Source of the DNA: Pseudomonas sp. B33.4
Lineage (GTDB): Bacteria; Pseudomonadota; Gammaproteobacteria; Pseudomonadales; Pseudomonadaceae
Assembly: GCF_034555375.1 (NCBI RefSeq)
Contig: NZ_CP140706.1
Coordinates: 6,334,001 to 6,398,000, forward strand
Direction: 5' to 3'
Length of the DNA: 64,000 bases
Position numbers and translations under genes: made by a program. Below the pieces are notes generated by a model that was not told the origin of the DNA, did not search any database, and was given only the letters and a program-made list of their open reading frames with translations. Below are positions 46,658 through 58,246 of the stretch, piece by piece; positions within the stretch are counted from its first letter, which is position 1; each line of letters opens with the position of its first letter.

Positions 46658-46737
46658 GCGGCAAGCCGCAAGCTAGAGCTGTCCGCGCAGGGCTCTAGCT
46701 TGCCGCTTGTAGCTCGACGCTTGCCGCTGTTTTTTTA
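46658..46737 (+). terminator. Large hairpin terminator after the peptide-binding gene
   Basis: The central stem CAAGCTAGAGC/GCTCTAGCTTG lies inside outer AGCGGCAAG/CTTGCCGCT copies and ends in GTTTTTTT. The GCGGCAAGC unit occurs three times, so alternative pairings exist. Confidence 0.7.
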
Positions 46738-47409
46738 CATCCAGCCACACTCCGCCATCGACAGCGGCTCACCATCGCCAACGATGAAATGATCGAGCAC
46801 CCGCACATCGATCAACTCCAGTGCCTTCTGCAAACGCTTGGTCAGTAATCGATCAGCCTGACTGGGGTCAGTATTCCCCGATGGATGGTTGTGGCACAGG
46901 ATCAACGCAGCGGCATTATTGGCCAGACATCGCTTAACCACCTCGCGCGGATGCACGCTGGTGTTGTCGATGGAGCCGCGAAACAGTATCTCGAAATTCA
47001 GTACTTGATGTTTAGAGTCAAGAAACAGGCAACCAAACACCTCATGCGGCTCGTGACGCAGCATCGATTTCAGATAATCGCGAACGACCTGAGGGTTTTC
47101 CAGGGCTGGTTTCTGCCGAGATTTCTCAGCCAGATGTCGCCTGTTCATTTCCTGAGCAGCTTGCAGTTGCGCAAACTTCGCCGGCCCGAGCCCCAATTGT
47201 TTGCTGAATGCGTCCTGATCGGCCTCAAGCAGCAAACGCAGGCTACCGAATTGAGTCAACAGATTGCGCGCCAGGTCCACAGCGCTTACCCCGGGCAATC
47301 CAGTGCGCAGAAAAATGGCCAATAACTCAGCGTCCGAAAGGCTCGCTGCCCCGTGCTCCAGTAACCTTTCCCGCGGCCGTTCCGCCGCAGGCCAATCGCG
47401 AATACTCAT
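46735..47409 (-). CDS. radC: RadC family JAB1/MPN domain protein
   Basis: A 224-residue protein with an N-terminal helix-hairpin-helix region (about 1-100) and a C-terminal JAMM domain with [14 protein letters not shown] (about 173-186), the metal-binding motif. The role in DNA repair once claimed for RadC is not supported by current knowledge; the family function is unclear. The ATG at 47407-47409 ([14 protein letters not shown]) gives the standard start. It is divergent from coaBC. Confidence 0.92.
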   Translation of the reverse strand: MSIRDWPAAERPRERLLEHGAASLSDAELLAIFLRTGLPGVSAVDLARNLLTQFGSLRLLLEADQDAFSKQLGLGPAKFAQLQAAQEMNRRHLAEKSRQKPALENPQVVRDYLKSMLRHEPHEVFGCLFLDSKHQVLNFEILFRGSIDNTSVHPREVVKRCLANNAAALILCHNHPSGNTDPSQADRLLTKRLQKALELIDVRVLDHFIVGDGEPLSMAECGWM

Positions 47410-47543
47410 ACACATTCCCTGTCTGTGGGCGCCGCTGTTCCGTAGCGGTCGCTGTGATATCGTAGCCCATCTTTTTTGTGGTCGATTCAACCCTGGGGAG
47501 GGGGCATCGCACCGCAGTCATCAACGAAATGAAAGGCAGACCT

Positions 47544-48752
47544 ATGCAGCGGCTGTATCGGAAACGCATCGTTCTGGGCGTCGGCGGCGGCATCGCGGCC
47601 TACAAGAGCGCTGATCTGGTTCGTCGCCTGATCGACCAGGGCGCCGAAGTGCGCGTGGTCATGACCCGTGGCGGCGCCGAGTTCATCACCCCGCTGACCA
47701 TGCAGGCCTTGTCCGGCCACCCGGTGCACCTCGACTTGCTCGACCCGGCCGCCGAAGCCGCGATGGGCCACATCGAGCTGGCCAAGTGGGCCGATCTGGT
47801 GCTGATCGCGCCGGCCACCGCCGACCTGCTCGCCCGCCTGGCGCAAGGCATCGCCAACGATTTGCTGACCACGCTGGTGCTGGCCACCGACGCTGTTGTC
47901 GCTGTCGCGCCAGCCATGAATCAGGCGATGTGGCGCGATCCGGCGACTCAGGCCAACCTGCAACTTCTGGAAAGCCGTGGCCTGAAGACCTTCGGCCCAG
48001 CCTCGGGCAGTCAGGCCTGTGGCGACGTCGGCATGGGCCGGATGATGGAAGCCACCGATCTGGCGCAATGCGCGGCGGACTGCTTCCAGCGTCAGGCACT
48101 GACCGGTAAGCACGTCGTCATCACCGCCGGCCCGACTCAGGAAAACATCGATCCGGTGCGCTACATCACCAACCACAGCTCCGGCAAAATGGGCTTCGCC
48201 CTGGCTGAAGCAGCGGTTGAGGCCGGCGCCCGCGTGACCCTGATCAGCGGCCCAGTGCACCTGCCAACGCCAGATCGCGTCACGCGCATCGACGTAGTCA
48301 GTGCCCGCGACATGCTCGCGGCTTGCGAATCGGCGATCCCGTGCGACGTGTTCATCGCCTCGGCAGCCGTAGCGGACTACCGCCCGGAAGTGGTTGCCCC
48401 GCAGAAATTGAAGAAAGACCCTACGAGCGGCGACGGCTTCGTCCTGCAAATGGTGCGTAACCCGGACATCCTGGCCACCATCGCGACCCGTCCCGACCGT
48501 CCGTTCAGTGTCGGCTTTGCCGCCGAGACCGAACACTTGCTCGACTACGCTGCACGCAAGCTGAAGGACAAGAATCTCGATTTGATCGTCGCCAACGACG
48601 TCGCCAACCCGAGCATCGGTTTCAACAGCGAAGAAAACGCCTGCAGCGTGATTGACCGTGCGCTGCACGCCACGGTTTTCGCCCAGACCAGCAAGAGCAA
48701 GATCGCTCGCCAACTGGTCACTTTTATCGCCGAACGTCTGAACCAGGTTTAA
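47544..48752 (+). CDS. coaBC: Bifunctional phosphopantothenoylcysteine synthetase/decarboxylase
   Basis: A 402-residue fused enzyme for two steps of coenzyme A synthesis. The N-terminal CoaC flavoprotein part (about 1-180) has the catalytic H76 ([20 protein letters not shown]) and C159 ([14 protein letters not shown]). The C-terminal CoaB part starts near [20 protein letters not shown]. The ATG at 47544 ([10 protein letters not shown]) is normal. dut follows five bases after the stop. Confidence 0.96.
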   Translation: MQRLYRKRIVLGVGGGIAAYKSADLVRRLIDQGAEVRVVMTRGGAEFITPLTMQALSGHPVHLDLLDPAAEAAMGHIELAKWADLVLIAPATADLLARLAQGIANDLLTTLVLATDAVVAVAPAMNQAMWRDPATQANLQLLESRGLKTFGPASGSQACGDVGMGRMMEATDLAQCAADCFQRQALTGKHVVITAGPTQENIDPVRYITNHSSGKMGFALAEAAVEAGARVTLISGPVHLPTPDRVTRIDVVSARDMLAACESAIPCDVFIASAAVADYRPEVVAPQKLKKDPTSGDGFVLQMVRNPDILATIATRPDRPFSVGFAAETEHLLDYAARKLKDKNLDLIVANDVANPSIGFNSEENACSVIDRALHATVFAQTSKSKIARQLVTFIAERLNQV

Positions 48753-48757
48753 TTTAC

Positions 48758-49213
48758 ATGCACGCTTTGCAAGCCAAGATCCTCGACCCACGCATCGGTA
48801 CTGAATTCCCGCTGCCGCAATACGCCACCCCGGGCTCCGCCGGCCTCGACCTGCGCGCCATGCTGGATCAGGACATCGTGATCAAACCGGGCGAAACCGT
48901 GCTGATCCCTACCGGTCTGTCGGTCTACATCGGTGACCCGAACCTCGCCGCGCTGATCCTGCCGCGCTCGGGCATGGGCCATAAGCACGGCATCGTGCTG
49001 GGCAATCTCGTCGGTTTGATCGACTCCGATTACCAGGGCCCGCTGATGGTGTCGTGCTGGAACCGTGGCCAGAGCGATTTCACCATGACCGTCGGCGAAC
49101 GTCTGGCGCAACTGGTGCTGGTACCGGTGGTGCAGGCGCACTTCGAAATGGTCGAAGAGTTCGTCGAAACCGAACGCGGCACCGGCGGTTTCGGTCATAC
49201 CGGCACCAAATAA
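48758..49213 (+). CDS. dut: dUTP pyrophosphatase
   Basis: A 151-residue trimeric dUTPase. All five motifs are visible: [37 protein letters not shown] and the C-terminal [10 protein letters not shown]. It keeps dUTP low and makes dUMP for dTMP synthesis. It is in the coaBC-dut pair and ends before a REP. Confidence 0.97.
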   Translation: MHALQAKILDPRIGTEFPLPQYATPGSAGLDLRAMLDQDIVIKPGETVLIPTGLSVYIGDPNLAALILPRSGMGHKHGIVLGNLVGLIDSDYQGPLMVSCWNRGQSDFTMTVGERLAQLVLVPVVQAHFEMVEEFVETERGTGGFGHTGTK

Positions 49214-49516
49214 CCGGATGAATATCCTGTAGGAGCTGCCGCAGGCTGCGATCTTTTGATCTTGATCTTAAAAAACAAAGTCAAAGGATCGCAGCCTGCG
49301 GCAGCCCCTACGGGGGAAATTTGCGCATTTTCAGCGGCAGGTTTTAACACCGTAAATCAAGGTTTTGCCGGCCGAAAGCCACGCCAGCCGAGGCGTCATG
49401 GCCCTTTCACACCACGAACTCTCTGTGGAAAACGCCGTCATACCCTTCAGTTTGAGCCTGCCGTCGAACGATTCGTCGGTCTGTCCCGCCCCTTTCGAGA
49501 TGGAGCATTTCCGTAG
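49214..49516. other. Intergenic region between dut and algC
   Basis: About 300 bases with a REP pair near the dut end and then roughly 200 bases of algC leader. No gene is supported. In P. aeruginosa algC transcription is partly under the alginate regulators; no AlgR-type site could be assigned by eye. Confidence 0.5.
49228..49311. repeat. REP pair after dut
   Basis: Arms TGTAGGAGCTGCCGCAGGCT and a slightly diverged reverse complement (ending GCGGCAGCCCCTA), with A/T-rich spacer. Confidence 0.85.
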
Positions 49517-50914
49517 ATGAGCACCCCAGCCAAGATTGCCCCGAAGCTGCCCGACAGCATTTTCCGCGCCTATGACATTCGCGGCACCGTGCCGGAATTC
49601 CTCAATGCCGAAACCGCTTACTGGATTGGCCGCGCCATCGGCTCGCAGAGCCTGGCCCAAGGTGAGCCGAACGTGTCCGTCGGTCGCGACGGTCGCCTGT
49701 CCGGCCCGGAACTGGTTGCCGAGTTGATTCGCGGTATCGCCGAGAGCGGCTGCCATGTCAGCGACGTTGGCCTGGTGCCAACGCCGGCGCTGTACTACGC
49801 CGCCAACGTGCTCGCCGGCAAGTCCGGGGTGATGCTCACAGGCAGCCACAACCCGTCGAACTACAACGGCTTCAAGATCGTCATCGCCGGCGACACCCTC
49901 GCCAACGAGCAGATCCAGGCCCTGCACGAACGCCTCAAGAGCAACAACCTGAGCAGCGGCACAGGCAGCGTCACCCAGGTCGAGATCCTCGACCGCTACA
50001 ACACCGAAATCGTCCAGGACATCAAACTGGCCCGGCGCATGAAAGTCGTGGTGGACTGCGGCAACGGCGCGGCCGGCGTGATCGCCCCGCAACTGATCGA
50101 AGCGCTGAACTGCGAAGTCATCCCGCTGTTCTGCGAAGTCGACGGTAACTTCCCGAACCATCACCCGGACCCGGGCAAGCCTGAAAACCTCGTCGACCTG
50201 ATCGCCAAAGTCAAAGAAACCAACGCAGATATCGGCCTGGCGTTCGACGGCGACGGCGACCGTGTCGGCGTGGTGACCAACACCGGTAGCATCGTTTACC
50301 CGGATCGCCTGTTGATGCTGTTCGCCCGCGACGTGGTCGCGCGCAACCCGGACGCCGAGATCATTTTCGACGTCAAATGCACCCGCCGCCTGGTGCCGCT
50401 GATCAAGGAATACGGCGGTCGTCCGCTAATGTGGAAGACCGGTCATTCGTTGATCAAAAAGAAAATGAAACAATCCGGCGCGCTATTGGCCGGTGAAATG
50501 AGCGGGCACATCTTCTTCAAGGAGCGTTGGTTCGGTTTCGACGACGGTATCTACAGCGCCGCACGGCTGCTGGAGATCCTCAGCAAGGAAAAATCCACTG
50601 CGGAAGAGCTGTTTGCGACCTTCCCGAATGATATTTCTACGCCGGAAATCAATATCCATGTGACCGAAGAGAGCAAATTCAGCATCATTGATGCACTGCA
50701 CGACGCACAGTGGGGCGCAGGCGCTGACCTGACCACCATCGACGGCGTGCGAGTCGATTACGCCAAAGGCTGGGGCCTGGTGCGCGCGTCCAACACCACA
50801 CCGGTGCTGGTGCTGCGCTTCGAGGCCGATGACGAGGCTGAATTGCAGCGCATCAAGGATGTGTTCCACGCCCAACTGAAACGCGTTGCACCTGATCTCC
50901 AACTACCGTTCTGA
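49517..50914 (+). CDS. algC: Phosphomannomutase/phosphoglucomutase AlgC
   Basis: A 465-residue bifunctional hexose-phosphate mutase that supplies precursors for alginate, LPS, Psl-type polysaccharides and rhamnolipids. The phosphoserine is S110 (LTGSHNPSNYNGFK), the metal loop is DGDGDRVG, and the sugar-specificity loop is GEMSGHIFFKERW. Length agrees with PAO1 AlgC. argB follows 17 bases on. An active-site serine of this kind is general to the family. Confidence 0.96.
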   Translation: MSTPAKIAPKLPDSIFRAYDIRGTVPEFLNAETAYWIGRAIGSQSLAQGEPNVSVGRDGRLSGPELVAELIRGIAESGCHVSDVGLVPTPALYYAANVLAGKSGVMLTGSHNPSNYNGFKIVIAGDTLANEQIQALHERLKSNNLSSGTGSVTQVEILDRYNTEIVQDIKLARRMKVVVDCGNGAAGVIAPQLIEALNCEVIPLFCEVDGNFPNHHPDPGKPENLVDLIAKVKETNADIGLAFDGDGDRVGVVTNTGSIVYPDRLLMLFARDVVARNPDAEIIFDVKCTRRLVPLIKEYGGRPLMWKTGHSLIKKKMKQSGALLAGEMSGHIFFKERWFGFDDGIYSAARLLEILSKEKSTAEELFATFPNDISTPEINIHVTEESKFSIIDALHDAQWGAGADLTTIDGVRVDYAKGWGLVRASNTTPVLVLRFEADDEAELQRIKDVFHAQLKRVAPDLQLPF

Positions 50915-50931
50915 TCCACCCGGAGCCCTGA

Positions 50932-51837
<906 letters not shown>

Positions 51838-51852
51838 GCACAGACGCAAAAC

Positions 51853-51892
51853 AAAAAGACCCCGCTCAGCCTGGCTGAGCGGGGTCTTTTTT
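51853..51892 (+). terminator. Terminator of algC-argB
   Basis: Stem AGACCCCGCTCAGC/GCTGAGCGGGGTCT with a short loop followed by TTTTTT. Confidence 0.88.
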
Positions 51893-51924
51893 GCCTGAAA
51901 CCTCAGATTTCTGCACCTCTCCTA

Positions 51925-52009
51925 TGTAGGAGCTGTCGCAGGCTGCGATCTTTTGATCTTGCCCTTAAATGCCAAAATCACAAGATCGCAGCCTTCGGCA
52001 GCTCCTACA
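51925..52009. repeat. REP pair before pyrE 3' end
   Basis: Arms TGTAGGAGCTGTCGCAGGCT and its near reverse complement (one or two changes), in the convergent argB/pyrE gap. Confidence 0.85.
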
Positions 52010-52020
52010 AAGGCATCGCG

Positions 52021-52665
52021 TCAGACGCCGAACTGGGCGCGATAAGCTTCTACGGCCGGCAGGTGTTGCTTGAGCTGCGGATCATCGGCGAGGAATTCCA
52101 GCACCTGATTCAGCGAAACAATGCTGATCACCGGAATGCCGAAGTCGCGCTCGACTTCCTGGATCGCCGACAACTCGCCGTTGCCACGCTCCTGACGGTT
52201 CAGGGCGATCAGCACGCCGGCCGCCTTGGCGCCATCCTGCGAAGCGATGATCTGCATCACCTCGCGGATTGCGGTACCGGCGGTGATCACGTCGTCGATG
52301 ATCAGCACGTCGCCAGTCAGCGGCGCGCCGACCAGGCTGCCGCCTTCGCCGTGGGCCTTGGCTTCTTTGCGGTTGAAGCACCACGGCAGATCACGGTCGT
52401 GGTGCTCGGCCAGTGCCACAGCGGTGGTCGCCGCCAACGGGATACCTTTGTAGGCCGGACCGAACAGAACGTCGAAAGGAATGCCGCTCTCAGCGATGGC
52501 TGCCGCGTAGAAACGCCCCAGCTGCGCCAGGGCCGAACCCGAGTTGAACAGGCCGGCATTGAAGAAGTAAGGACTGGTGCGCCCGGACTTCAGGGTGAAC
52601 TCACCGAAGCGCAAAACGCCGCGATCGATGGCAAAACGAATGAAATCGCGCTGATACGCTTGCAT
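52021..52665 (-). CDS. pyrE: Orotate phosphoribosyltransferase
   Basis: A 214-residue PRTase that makes OMP in pyrimidine synthesis. The PRPP motif is [13 protein letters not shown] at about 118-130, and the N-terminal [29 protein letters not shown] block is typical. The start is the ATG at 52663-52665 ([11 protein letters not shown]). It is divergent from crc, with about 80 bases between. Confidence 0.96.
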   Translation of the reverse strand: MQAYQRDFIRFAIDRGVLRFGEFTLKSGRTSPYFFNAGLFNSGSALAQLGRFYAAAIAESGIPFDVLFGPAYKGIPLAATTAVALAEHHDRDLPWCFNRKEAKAHGEGGSLVGAPLTGDVLIIDDVITAGTAIREVMQIIASQDGAKAAGVLIALNRQERGNGELSAIQEVERDFGIPVISIVSLNQVLEFLADDPQLKQHLPAVEAYRAQFGV

Positions 52666-52747
52666 GAAAAAAACCCCAAATACCACGGATTTAGCTAATT
52701 AGCTTGACGCCGTGTATCATACACGCACGCGATTTTTGGGGCCATTT

Positions 52748-53527
52748 ATGCGGATCATCAGTGTGAACGTCAATGGTATTCAGGCTGCAGTCGAGCGTGG
52801 TTTGCTCAGTTGGCTGCAAGCACAGAATGCCGACGTCATCTGCCTGCAGGACACCCGTGCCTCCGCCTTTGAACTGGATGACCCAGCCTTCCAACTGGAT
52901 GGCTACTTCCTTTATGCCTGCGATGCTGAAGTCCCTGCCCAAGGCGGCGTGGCTTTGTATTCGCGGTTGCAACCGAAGGCTGTCATCAGCGGTCTCGGTT
53001 TCGAGACGGCCGACCGCTACGGGCGCTACCTGCAAGCAGATTTCGACAAAGTCAGTATTGCCACCTTGCTGCTCCCTTCGGGGATGAACGGCGATGAGGA
53101 CTTGAACCAGAAGTTCAAGCTCATGGACGATTTCGGCAAGTACCTGGACAAACAGCGACGCAAACGTCGCGAGTACATTTATTGTGGCTCGCTGTACGTG
53201 GCGCAGCAGAAGCTCGACATCAAGAACTGGCGCGACAGCCAGCAATCCCCGGGCTTCCTGGCGCCAGAACGCGCCTGGATGGACGAGATTGTCGGCAACA
53301 TGGGTTATGTCGATGCCCTGCGCGAAGTCAGCCGTGAAGGTGACCAGTACAGCTGGTGGCCGGATAACGAACAGGCCGAGATGCTCAATCTGGGCTGGCG
53401 TTTCGATTACCAGATCCTGACCCCGGGCTTGCGACGCTTCGTGCGCAGTGCACGTCTGCCACGTCAGCCACGGTTCTCGCAGCACGCGCCGTTGATAGTC
53501 GACTACGACTGGACGCTGACCATCTAA
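52748..53527 (+). CDS. crc: Catabolite repression control protein Crc
   Basis: A 259-residue protein with the exonuclease III/endonuclease fold but not acting as a nuclease. In Pseudomonas it works with Hfq to stop translation of catabolic mRNAs carrying A-rich motifs when preferred carbon sources are present. The N-terminal MRIISVNVNGIQAAVERGLL and the C-terminal QPRFSQHAPLIVDYD match the family. The ATG at 52748 gives the usual length; it is next to pyrE, as in other pseudomonads. Confidence 0.95.
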   Translation: MRIISVNVNGIQAAVERGLLSWLQAQNADVICLQDTRASAFELDDPAFQLDGYFLYACDAEVPAQGGVALYSRLQPKAVISGLGFETADRYGRYLQADFDKVSIATLLLPSGMNGDEDLNQKFKLMDDFGKYLDKQRRKRREYIYCGSLYVAQQKLDIKNWRDSQQSPGFLAPERAWMDEIVGNMGYVDALREVSREGDQYSWWPDNEQAEMLNLGWRFDYQILTPGLRRFVRSARLPRQPRFSQHAPLIVDYDWTLTI

Positions 53528-53543
53528 GCGTCGTTTCGCAGTT

Positions 53544-53579
53544 AAAAAATGCCCGTATCGCAAGATACGGGCATTTTTT
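53544..53579. terminator. Terminator between crc and gltS
   Basis: Stem TGCCCGTATC/GATACGGGCA, loop GCAA, with six A before and six T after. It serves crc and can serve gltS on the other strand. The core stem matches the one at 44164-44198. Confidence 0.85.
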
Positions 53580-53592
53580 ATGCGTCACTTCC

Positions 53593-53630
53593 AGGCAGGC
53601 TCGAATTCAGGCAGGCTCGAATTCAGGCAG
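53593..53630. repeat. Short tandem duplication at the gltS 3' end
   Basis: The 16-base unit CAGGCAGGCTCGAATT is present twice in direct tandem with a partial third start (CAGGCAG), just beyond and overlapping the gltS stop. It looks like a slippage or small duplication. Confidence 0.7.
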
Positions 53631-54834
53631 CTGCGAAGAACGGCAAAGCCAGATACAGCTTGATGACGATGACATTAATGATGTCGATGAAGAACGCCCC
53701 GACCATCGGCACCACCAGAAACGCGATCTGCGAGGGACCGTAGCGCTGTGTCACGGCCTGCATGTTGGCAATGGCAGTCGGCGTGGCACCCAGGCCAAAA
53801 CCGCAATGCCCCGCAGCCAGCACGGCCGCGTCGTAGTTGCGCCCCATCATCCGGAACGTCACGAAAATCGCGAACAACGCCATGACCAGCGCCTGTACAG
53901 CCAGAATGATGAAAATCGGCAACGCCAGTGCGGCCAGATCCCACAACTTGAGCGACATCAGGGCAATCGCCAGAAACAGCGACAAGCTGACATTACCCAG
54001 CACCGACACTTCACGCTCGAACACCTGATACAGGCCCAGCGCCGAGAGCCCGTTGCGCAACACCACGCCTACAAACAGGACACAAACAAACGTTGGCAAC
54101 TCGAATGCGGTCCCCAGCAGCAGACCGTTCAACAGATTGCCCGCCAGCAAACTGACCGCGATCAGGGCGAGTGTTTCTATAAACGAAAACGGCGTAATCG
54201 AGCGTTCTTTGTTTGGTTGCTCGAAGCCTTTTGGCAACCGCGGCGGCGCATCCTGACTCTGACAACCGGGCAGTTGCACTCGCTTGATGAGCAAGCGCGC
54301 GACTGGTCCGCCGATCAGACCACCCAGCACCAGGCCAAACGTCGCGGATGCCATCGCCAGTTCCGACGCAGACGCCAGACCGTACTTCTCGCTGAATACC
54401 GTACCCCACGCAGCACCGGTGCCATGACCGCCCGCCAGAGTGATCGAACCGGTCAGCAGCCCCATCAATGGATCAAGCCCGAGCATTTTTGCCAAGCCGA
54501 TACCCATGGCATTCTGCACCACCAACAGCCCGGTGACCGCCAGGAGAAATACCCCAACTATGCGGCCGCCTTTCTTCAGGCTGGCAAAGTCTGCGCTCAG
54601 ACCAATGGTGGCAAAAAAGGCCAGCATCAAAGGTGTCTGCAGGGAAGTATCGAAACGAATTTCAATATCGAACATTCGCAGCAGCAATAAAAGCAAGGCA
54701 ACTACCAAGCCACCCGCGACAGGTTCGGGGATATTGTAACTGCGCATGAAACCAACACGCATAACGAGCCCGCGCCCTAGCAGAAGCACTAACGAGGCGG
54801 CCACAAGTGTTCCGTAAAAATCGAGCTGAATCAT
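53623..54834 (-). CDS. gltS: Sodium/glutamate symporter GltS
   Basis: A 403-residue inner-membrane carrier for glutamate with Na+, of two inverted five-helix halves. The conserved re-entrant loop motifs are GSITLAGGHGTGAAWG and HCGFGLGATPTAIANM. The ATG at 54832-54834 is preceded by a usable GGAT/GAAT-type site, not a strong one. It is a single-gene unit. Confidence 0.93.
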   Translation of the reverse strand: MIQLDFYGTLVAASLVLLLGRGLVMRVGFMRSYNIPEPVAGGLVVALLLLLLRMFDIEIRFDTSLQTPLMLAFFATIGLSADFASLKKGGRIVGVFLLAVTGLLVVQNAMGIGLAKMLGLDPLMGLLTGSITLAGGHGTGAAWGTVFSEKYGLASASELAMASATFGLVLGGLIGGPVARLLIKRVQLPGCQSQDAPPRLPKGFEQPNKERSITPFSFIETLALIAVSLLAGNLLNGLLLGTAFELPTFVCVLFVGVVLRNGLSALGLYQVFEREVSVLGNVSLSLFLAIALMSLKLWDLAALALPIFIILAVQALVMALFAIFVTFRMMGRNYDAAVLAAGHCGFGLGATPTAIANMQAVTQRYGPSQIAFLVVPMVGAFFIDIINVIVIKLYLALPFFAAA

Positions 54835-55191
54835 TGGGATTATTCTTGGCTATATATTCAGAGGCGAGCTGTTTACCTGCACGCGCCTCATGAACCGGCT
54901 GATTTTCTCAACACTGATTACTCGGAAATTCAAAAGCCTTCGATGGCTTGAATATATCTTAATATTTCAGGAGAAATATTATTCGGCCAACTTTAACAAT
55001 CGCTGCCTTTGATTCCAAGGCCATGAATCCAAACTAAGCCAATGCAGTTGTGACCAAAAGTGTATATACGGAAAGAGTATCGACCAGTCATCGCAGTCAG
55101 ATTATTCCTACATATAGTAGAGACTAATTTAGTTGCATAAATAAAAATGCCCTGACAGGTCAGGGCATTGATTTTAAACTTTTCGAGCTTG
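54835..55191. other. A+T-rich intergenic region upstream of gltS
   Basis: About 357 bases, clearly richer in A and T than the genes around it, with the gltS promoter region and the terminator of the DUF4870 gene at its right end. No gene could be supported. The low G+C may mark an insertion or a regulatory region. Confidence 0.5.
55143..55176 (-). terminator. Terminator of the DUF4870 gene
   Basis: Stem TGCCCTGAC/GTCAGGGCA with a two-base loop as drawn, realistically four, followed on the minus strand by a T-rich run (TTTTTATTT). Confidence 0.75.
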
Positions 55192-55560
55192 TTATTTGAT
55201 CAGCCGCCAGGTAAACGGATATCGGTAAGGAAAACCTTCATTGGCTTTCACACCGGCGATGATCGTCAAAACCAGCGCGCCGATCGCCAGTATCCCCAGC
55301 AGGAAGAACCCGATGATCAGAACCATCAGCAGGAAGCAAATCAACGAGGCGATGGCGACGGTGATCTGAAAATTCAACGCCTCCTTGCCCTGCGCATCGA
55401 TGAACGGATCTGTCTCGCGCTTCATCTGCCAAAGGATCAATGGTCCGATCAGATTGCCGAACGGAATCCAGATCCCCAGCAAGGCGGACAAGTGACAAAA
55501 CATTGCCCATTGGCGAACCTCTTGGCTCGGCTTGGGCAGCAGCTCTTGCTCGTCACTCAT
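55192..55560 (-). CDS. DUF4870 membrane protein
   Basis: A 122-residue protein of the DUF4870 family. The N-terminal cytoplasmic part (QEVRQWAMFCHLSALLGIWIPFGN) runs into three hydrophobic spans (about 20-45, 68-92, 88-108). The conserved PFIDAQGKEALNFQ segment marks the family. Function unknown; a role in the envelope is likely. It lies 28 bases after rph and may be read with it. Confidence 0.83.
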   Translation of the reverse strand: MSDEQELLPKPSQEVRQWAMFCHLSALLGIWIPFGNLIGPLILWQMKRETDPFIDAQGKEALNFQITVAIASLICFLLMVLIIGFFLLGILAIGALVLTIIAGVKANEGFPYRYPFTWRLIK

Positions 55561-55588
55561 CGCGTCCTCCTTGCGGTTATGAACCTGC

Positions 55589-56311
55589 TCAGTCGGCCAG
55601 TGCAGCCTTTTGCAGTTCGAAAATTTCGTTCATGCCTTGCTTGGCCAGTTCCAGCATGGCGTTCAAGTCTTCAGGCTGGAAAGGCGCGCCTTCAGCGGTG
55701 CCCTGTACTTCGATGAAACCACCGGTGCTGGTCATCACCACGTTGAGGTCAGTCTCGGCTGCGGAATCTTCAAGATAGTCCAGATCCAGCACAGCCTCGC
55801 CCTGATACATGCCGACCGATACCGCACCGATCATTTGCTTGAGCGGATCACCGCCTTTAAGGCCGCCGCGCTTCTTGATCACTTTCAACGCATCAACCAG
55901 TGCAACCATGGCGCCGGTAATGGAAGCGGTACGAGTACCGCCGTCAGCCTGGATCACATCGCAGTCGACATAGAGGGTGACATCACCCAGCTTGGACATA
56001 TCCAGCGCAGCGCGCAGGGAACGGCCGATCAGGCGCTGGATTTCCAGAGTGCGACCGCCCTGCTTGCCACGACTCGCTTCACGCTGGTTACGCTCGCCAG
56101 TGGCGCGCGGCAGCATGCCGTACTCGGCGGTCAGCCAACCCTGGCCCTGGCCCTTGAGGAAGCGCGGCACGCCGTTTTCGACGCTGATGGTGCAGATGAC
56201 TTTGGTATCACCGAATTCGACCAGCACCGAACCTTCGGCGTGCTTGGTGTAGTTGCGGGTAATGCGGATCGAGCGGAGCTGATCGGCAGCGCGACCACTT
56301 GGACGTTTCAT
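55589..56311 (-). CDS. rph: RNase PH
   Basis: A 240-residue phosphorolytic 3'-5' exoribonuclease that trims tRNA 3' ends. The N-terminal [20 protein letters not shown], the central [24 protein letters not shown] (about 64-87) and [20 protein letters not shown] blocks are typical, and length is normal. Unlike the K-12 gene it is not truncated. The ATG at 56309-56311 is used; an upstream frame would enter the promoter region. It is divergent from yicC. Confidence 0.96.
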   Translation of the reverse strand: MKRPSGRAADQLRSIRITRNYTKHAEGSVLVEFGDTKVICTISVENGVPRFLKGQGQGWLTAEYGMLPRATGERNQREASRGKQGGRTLEIQRLIGRSLRAALDMSKLGDVTLYVDCDVIQADGGTRTASITGAMVALVDALKVIKKRGGLKGGDPLKQMIGAVSVGMYQGEAVLDLDYLEDSAAETDLNVVMTSTGGFIEVQGTAEGAPFQPEDLNAMLELAKQGMNEIFELQKAALAD

Positions 56312-56581
56312 AGGAGATACCTGTACTGGGGACGGAAAACTGCCGAGCATTATAGAGCGCTGCACCGCCCCTGGGCACTCGCTAAAAAATCGGGTCGACG
56401 ACTGAAGCCCTTGAAACACCCATTACCGACGGGCTGCAGCCCTTTGTCACACCGTGTGTTTGGGCGCATTCGCCGCACTGCGCTACAATCCTGCGCCTTT
56501 GCTGCCAGTCGGCTTAAATTCATTGATATCGAGCCTGCGGAACATCCCTGCTGCGCCGATCTGCATTGCGAGGTCACCGCC

Positions 56582-57445
56582 ATGGTGCACAGCATGACCG
56601 CCTTCGCCCGCGTCGAAAAAGCCGGCGCCCAGGGCACACTGAGCTGGGAACTGCGCTCGGTCAACAGCCGCTATCTGGAACCGCACCTGCGCCTGCCGGA
56701 GTCGTTTCGCGACCTCGAAGGCGCGGTGCGTGAAGCGCTGCGTCAGGGCCTGTCGCGAGGCAAACTGGAATGCACCCTGCGTTTCACCGAAGAAAGCACC
56801 GGCAAAACGCTGCAAGTCGATCGCGAGCGCGCCGCGCAGTTGGTCGCTGCGGCCGAGACCGTTGCCGGCCTGATCAAGAATCCTGGCGCACTGAACCCGC
56901 TCGAGGTGCTGGCCTGGCCTGGCGTCCTGGTCGGTGATGCGAGCGACCCGCAAGCACTGAATGCCGACGCACTGGCCCTGTTCAATCAAGGCTTGAAAGA
57001 GTTGAAGGCCGGCCGCGAGCGCGAAGGCGCGGAGCTGGCACGCTTGATCAACGAGCGCCTGACCTCTATCGAAGAAGACGTCGTGACCCTGCGTGAACTG
57101 GTGCCGCAAATGCTCGCCACTCAGCGTCAGAAGGTCCTCGACCGCTTCACCGATATGAAGGCCGAACTGGATCCGCAACGCCTCGAACAGGAAATGGTCA
57201 TGCTCGCGCAAAAGAGCGACGTGGCCGAAGAACTGGATCGCCTGAGCACCCACATCATCGAAGTGCGCCGGGTGCTCAAGTCCGGCGGAGCAGCCGGGCG
57301 TCGCCTCGACTTCCTGATGCAGGAGCTCAACCGCGAAGCCAACACACTGGGCTCCAAAGCCTTCGACCCGCGCAGCACCCAGGCCGCCGTCAACCTCAAG
57401 GTGTTGATCGAGCAGATGCGCGAACAAGTGCAGAATATTGAGTAA
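56582..57445 (+). CDS. yicC: YicC family endoribonuclease-like protein
   Basis: A 287-residue YicC protein. The N-terminal domain begins MVHSMTAFARVE and contains ELRSVNSRYLEPHLRLPE; the C-terminal DUF1732 domain has EVRRVLKSGGAAGRRLDFLMQELNREANTLGSKA. E. coli YicC is an RNase acting on the small RNA RyhB. The open frame extends about 970 bases further upstream, antisense to rph, but this is not coding; the ATG at 56582 is the family start. gmk follows 12 bases on. Confidence 0.93.
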   Translation: MVHSMTAFARVEKAGAQGTLSWELRSVNSRYLEPHLRLPESFRDLEGAVREALRQGLSRGKLECTLRFTEESTGKTLQVDRERAAQLVAAAETVAGLIKNPGALNPLEVLAWPGVLVGDASDPQALNADALALFNQGLKELKAGREREGAELARLINERLTSIEEDVVTLRELVPQMLATQRQKVLDRFTDMKAELDPQRLEQEMVMLAQKSDVAEELDRLSTHIIEVRRVLKSGGAAGRRLDFLMQELNREANTLGSKAFDPRSTQAAVNLKVLIEQMREQVQNIE

Positions 57446-58078
<633 letters not shown>

Positions 58079-58096
58079 ATCAACACTTCCCAAAAC

Positions 58097-58129
58097 CGCT
58101 GCAAGCGCTTTACATTGGTGCTTGCAGCG
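58097..58129. repeat. Palindrome after gmk
   Basis: The arms CGCTGCAAGC and GCTTGCAGCG are perfect complements, with a 13-base loop. There is no T run, so it may protect the 3' end or simply be a repeat. Confidence 0.6.
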
Positions 58130-58146
58130 CGTTGAAGGGCTTGGTT

Positions 58147-58183
58147 AAAAAATCAGCGCTTCCCTAATCGCTGGTGATTTTTT
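58147..58183 (+). terminator. Terminator between gmk and rpoZ
   Basis: AAAAAATCA and TGATTTTTT pair with an inner AGCG/CGCT helix and a small bulge, ending in a run of six T. Confidence 0.65.
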
Positions 58184-58246
58184 AAACTGTTGAGTCCGCT
58201 CGCCCAACCGGGCAGCGCGCATATTGCATTCGCTCCGAGGAATACC

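Noticed and set aside
55610..56581. Long open frame on the plus strand antisense to rph, joined in frame to yicC
   Set aside because: It mirrors the third-position G+C of rph and has no family pattern. yicC proteins start at the ATG at 56582, and rph on the other strand is certain.
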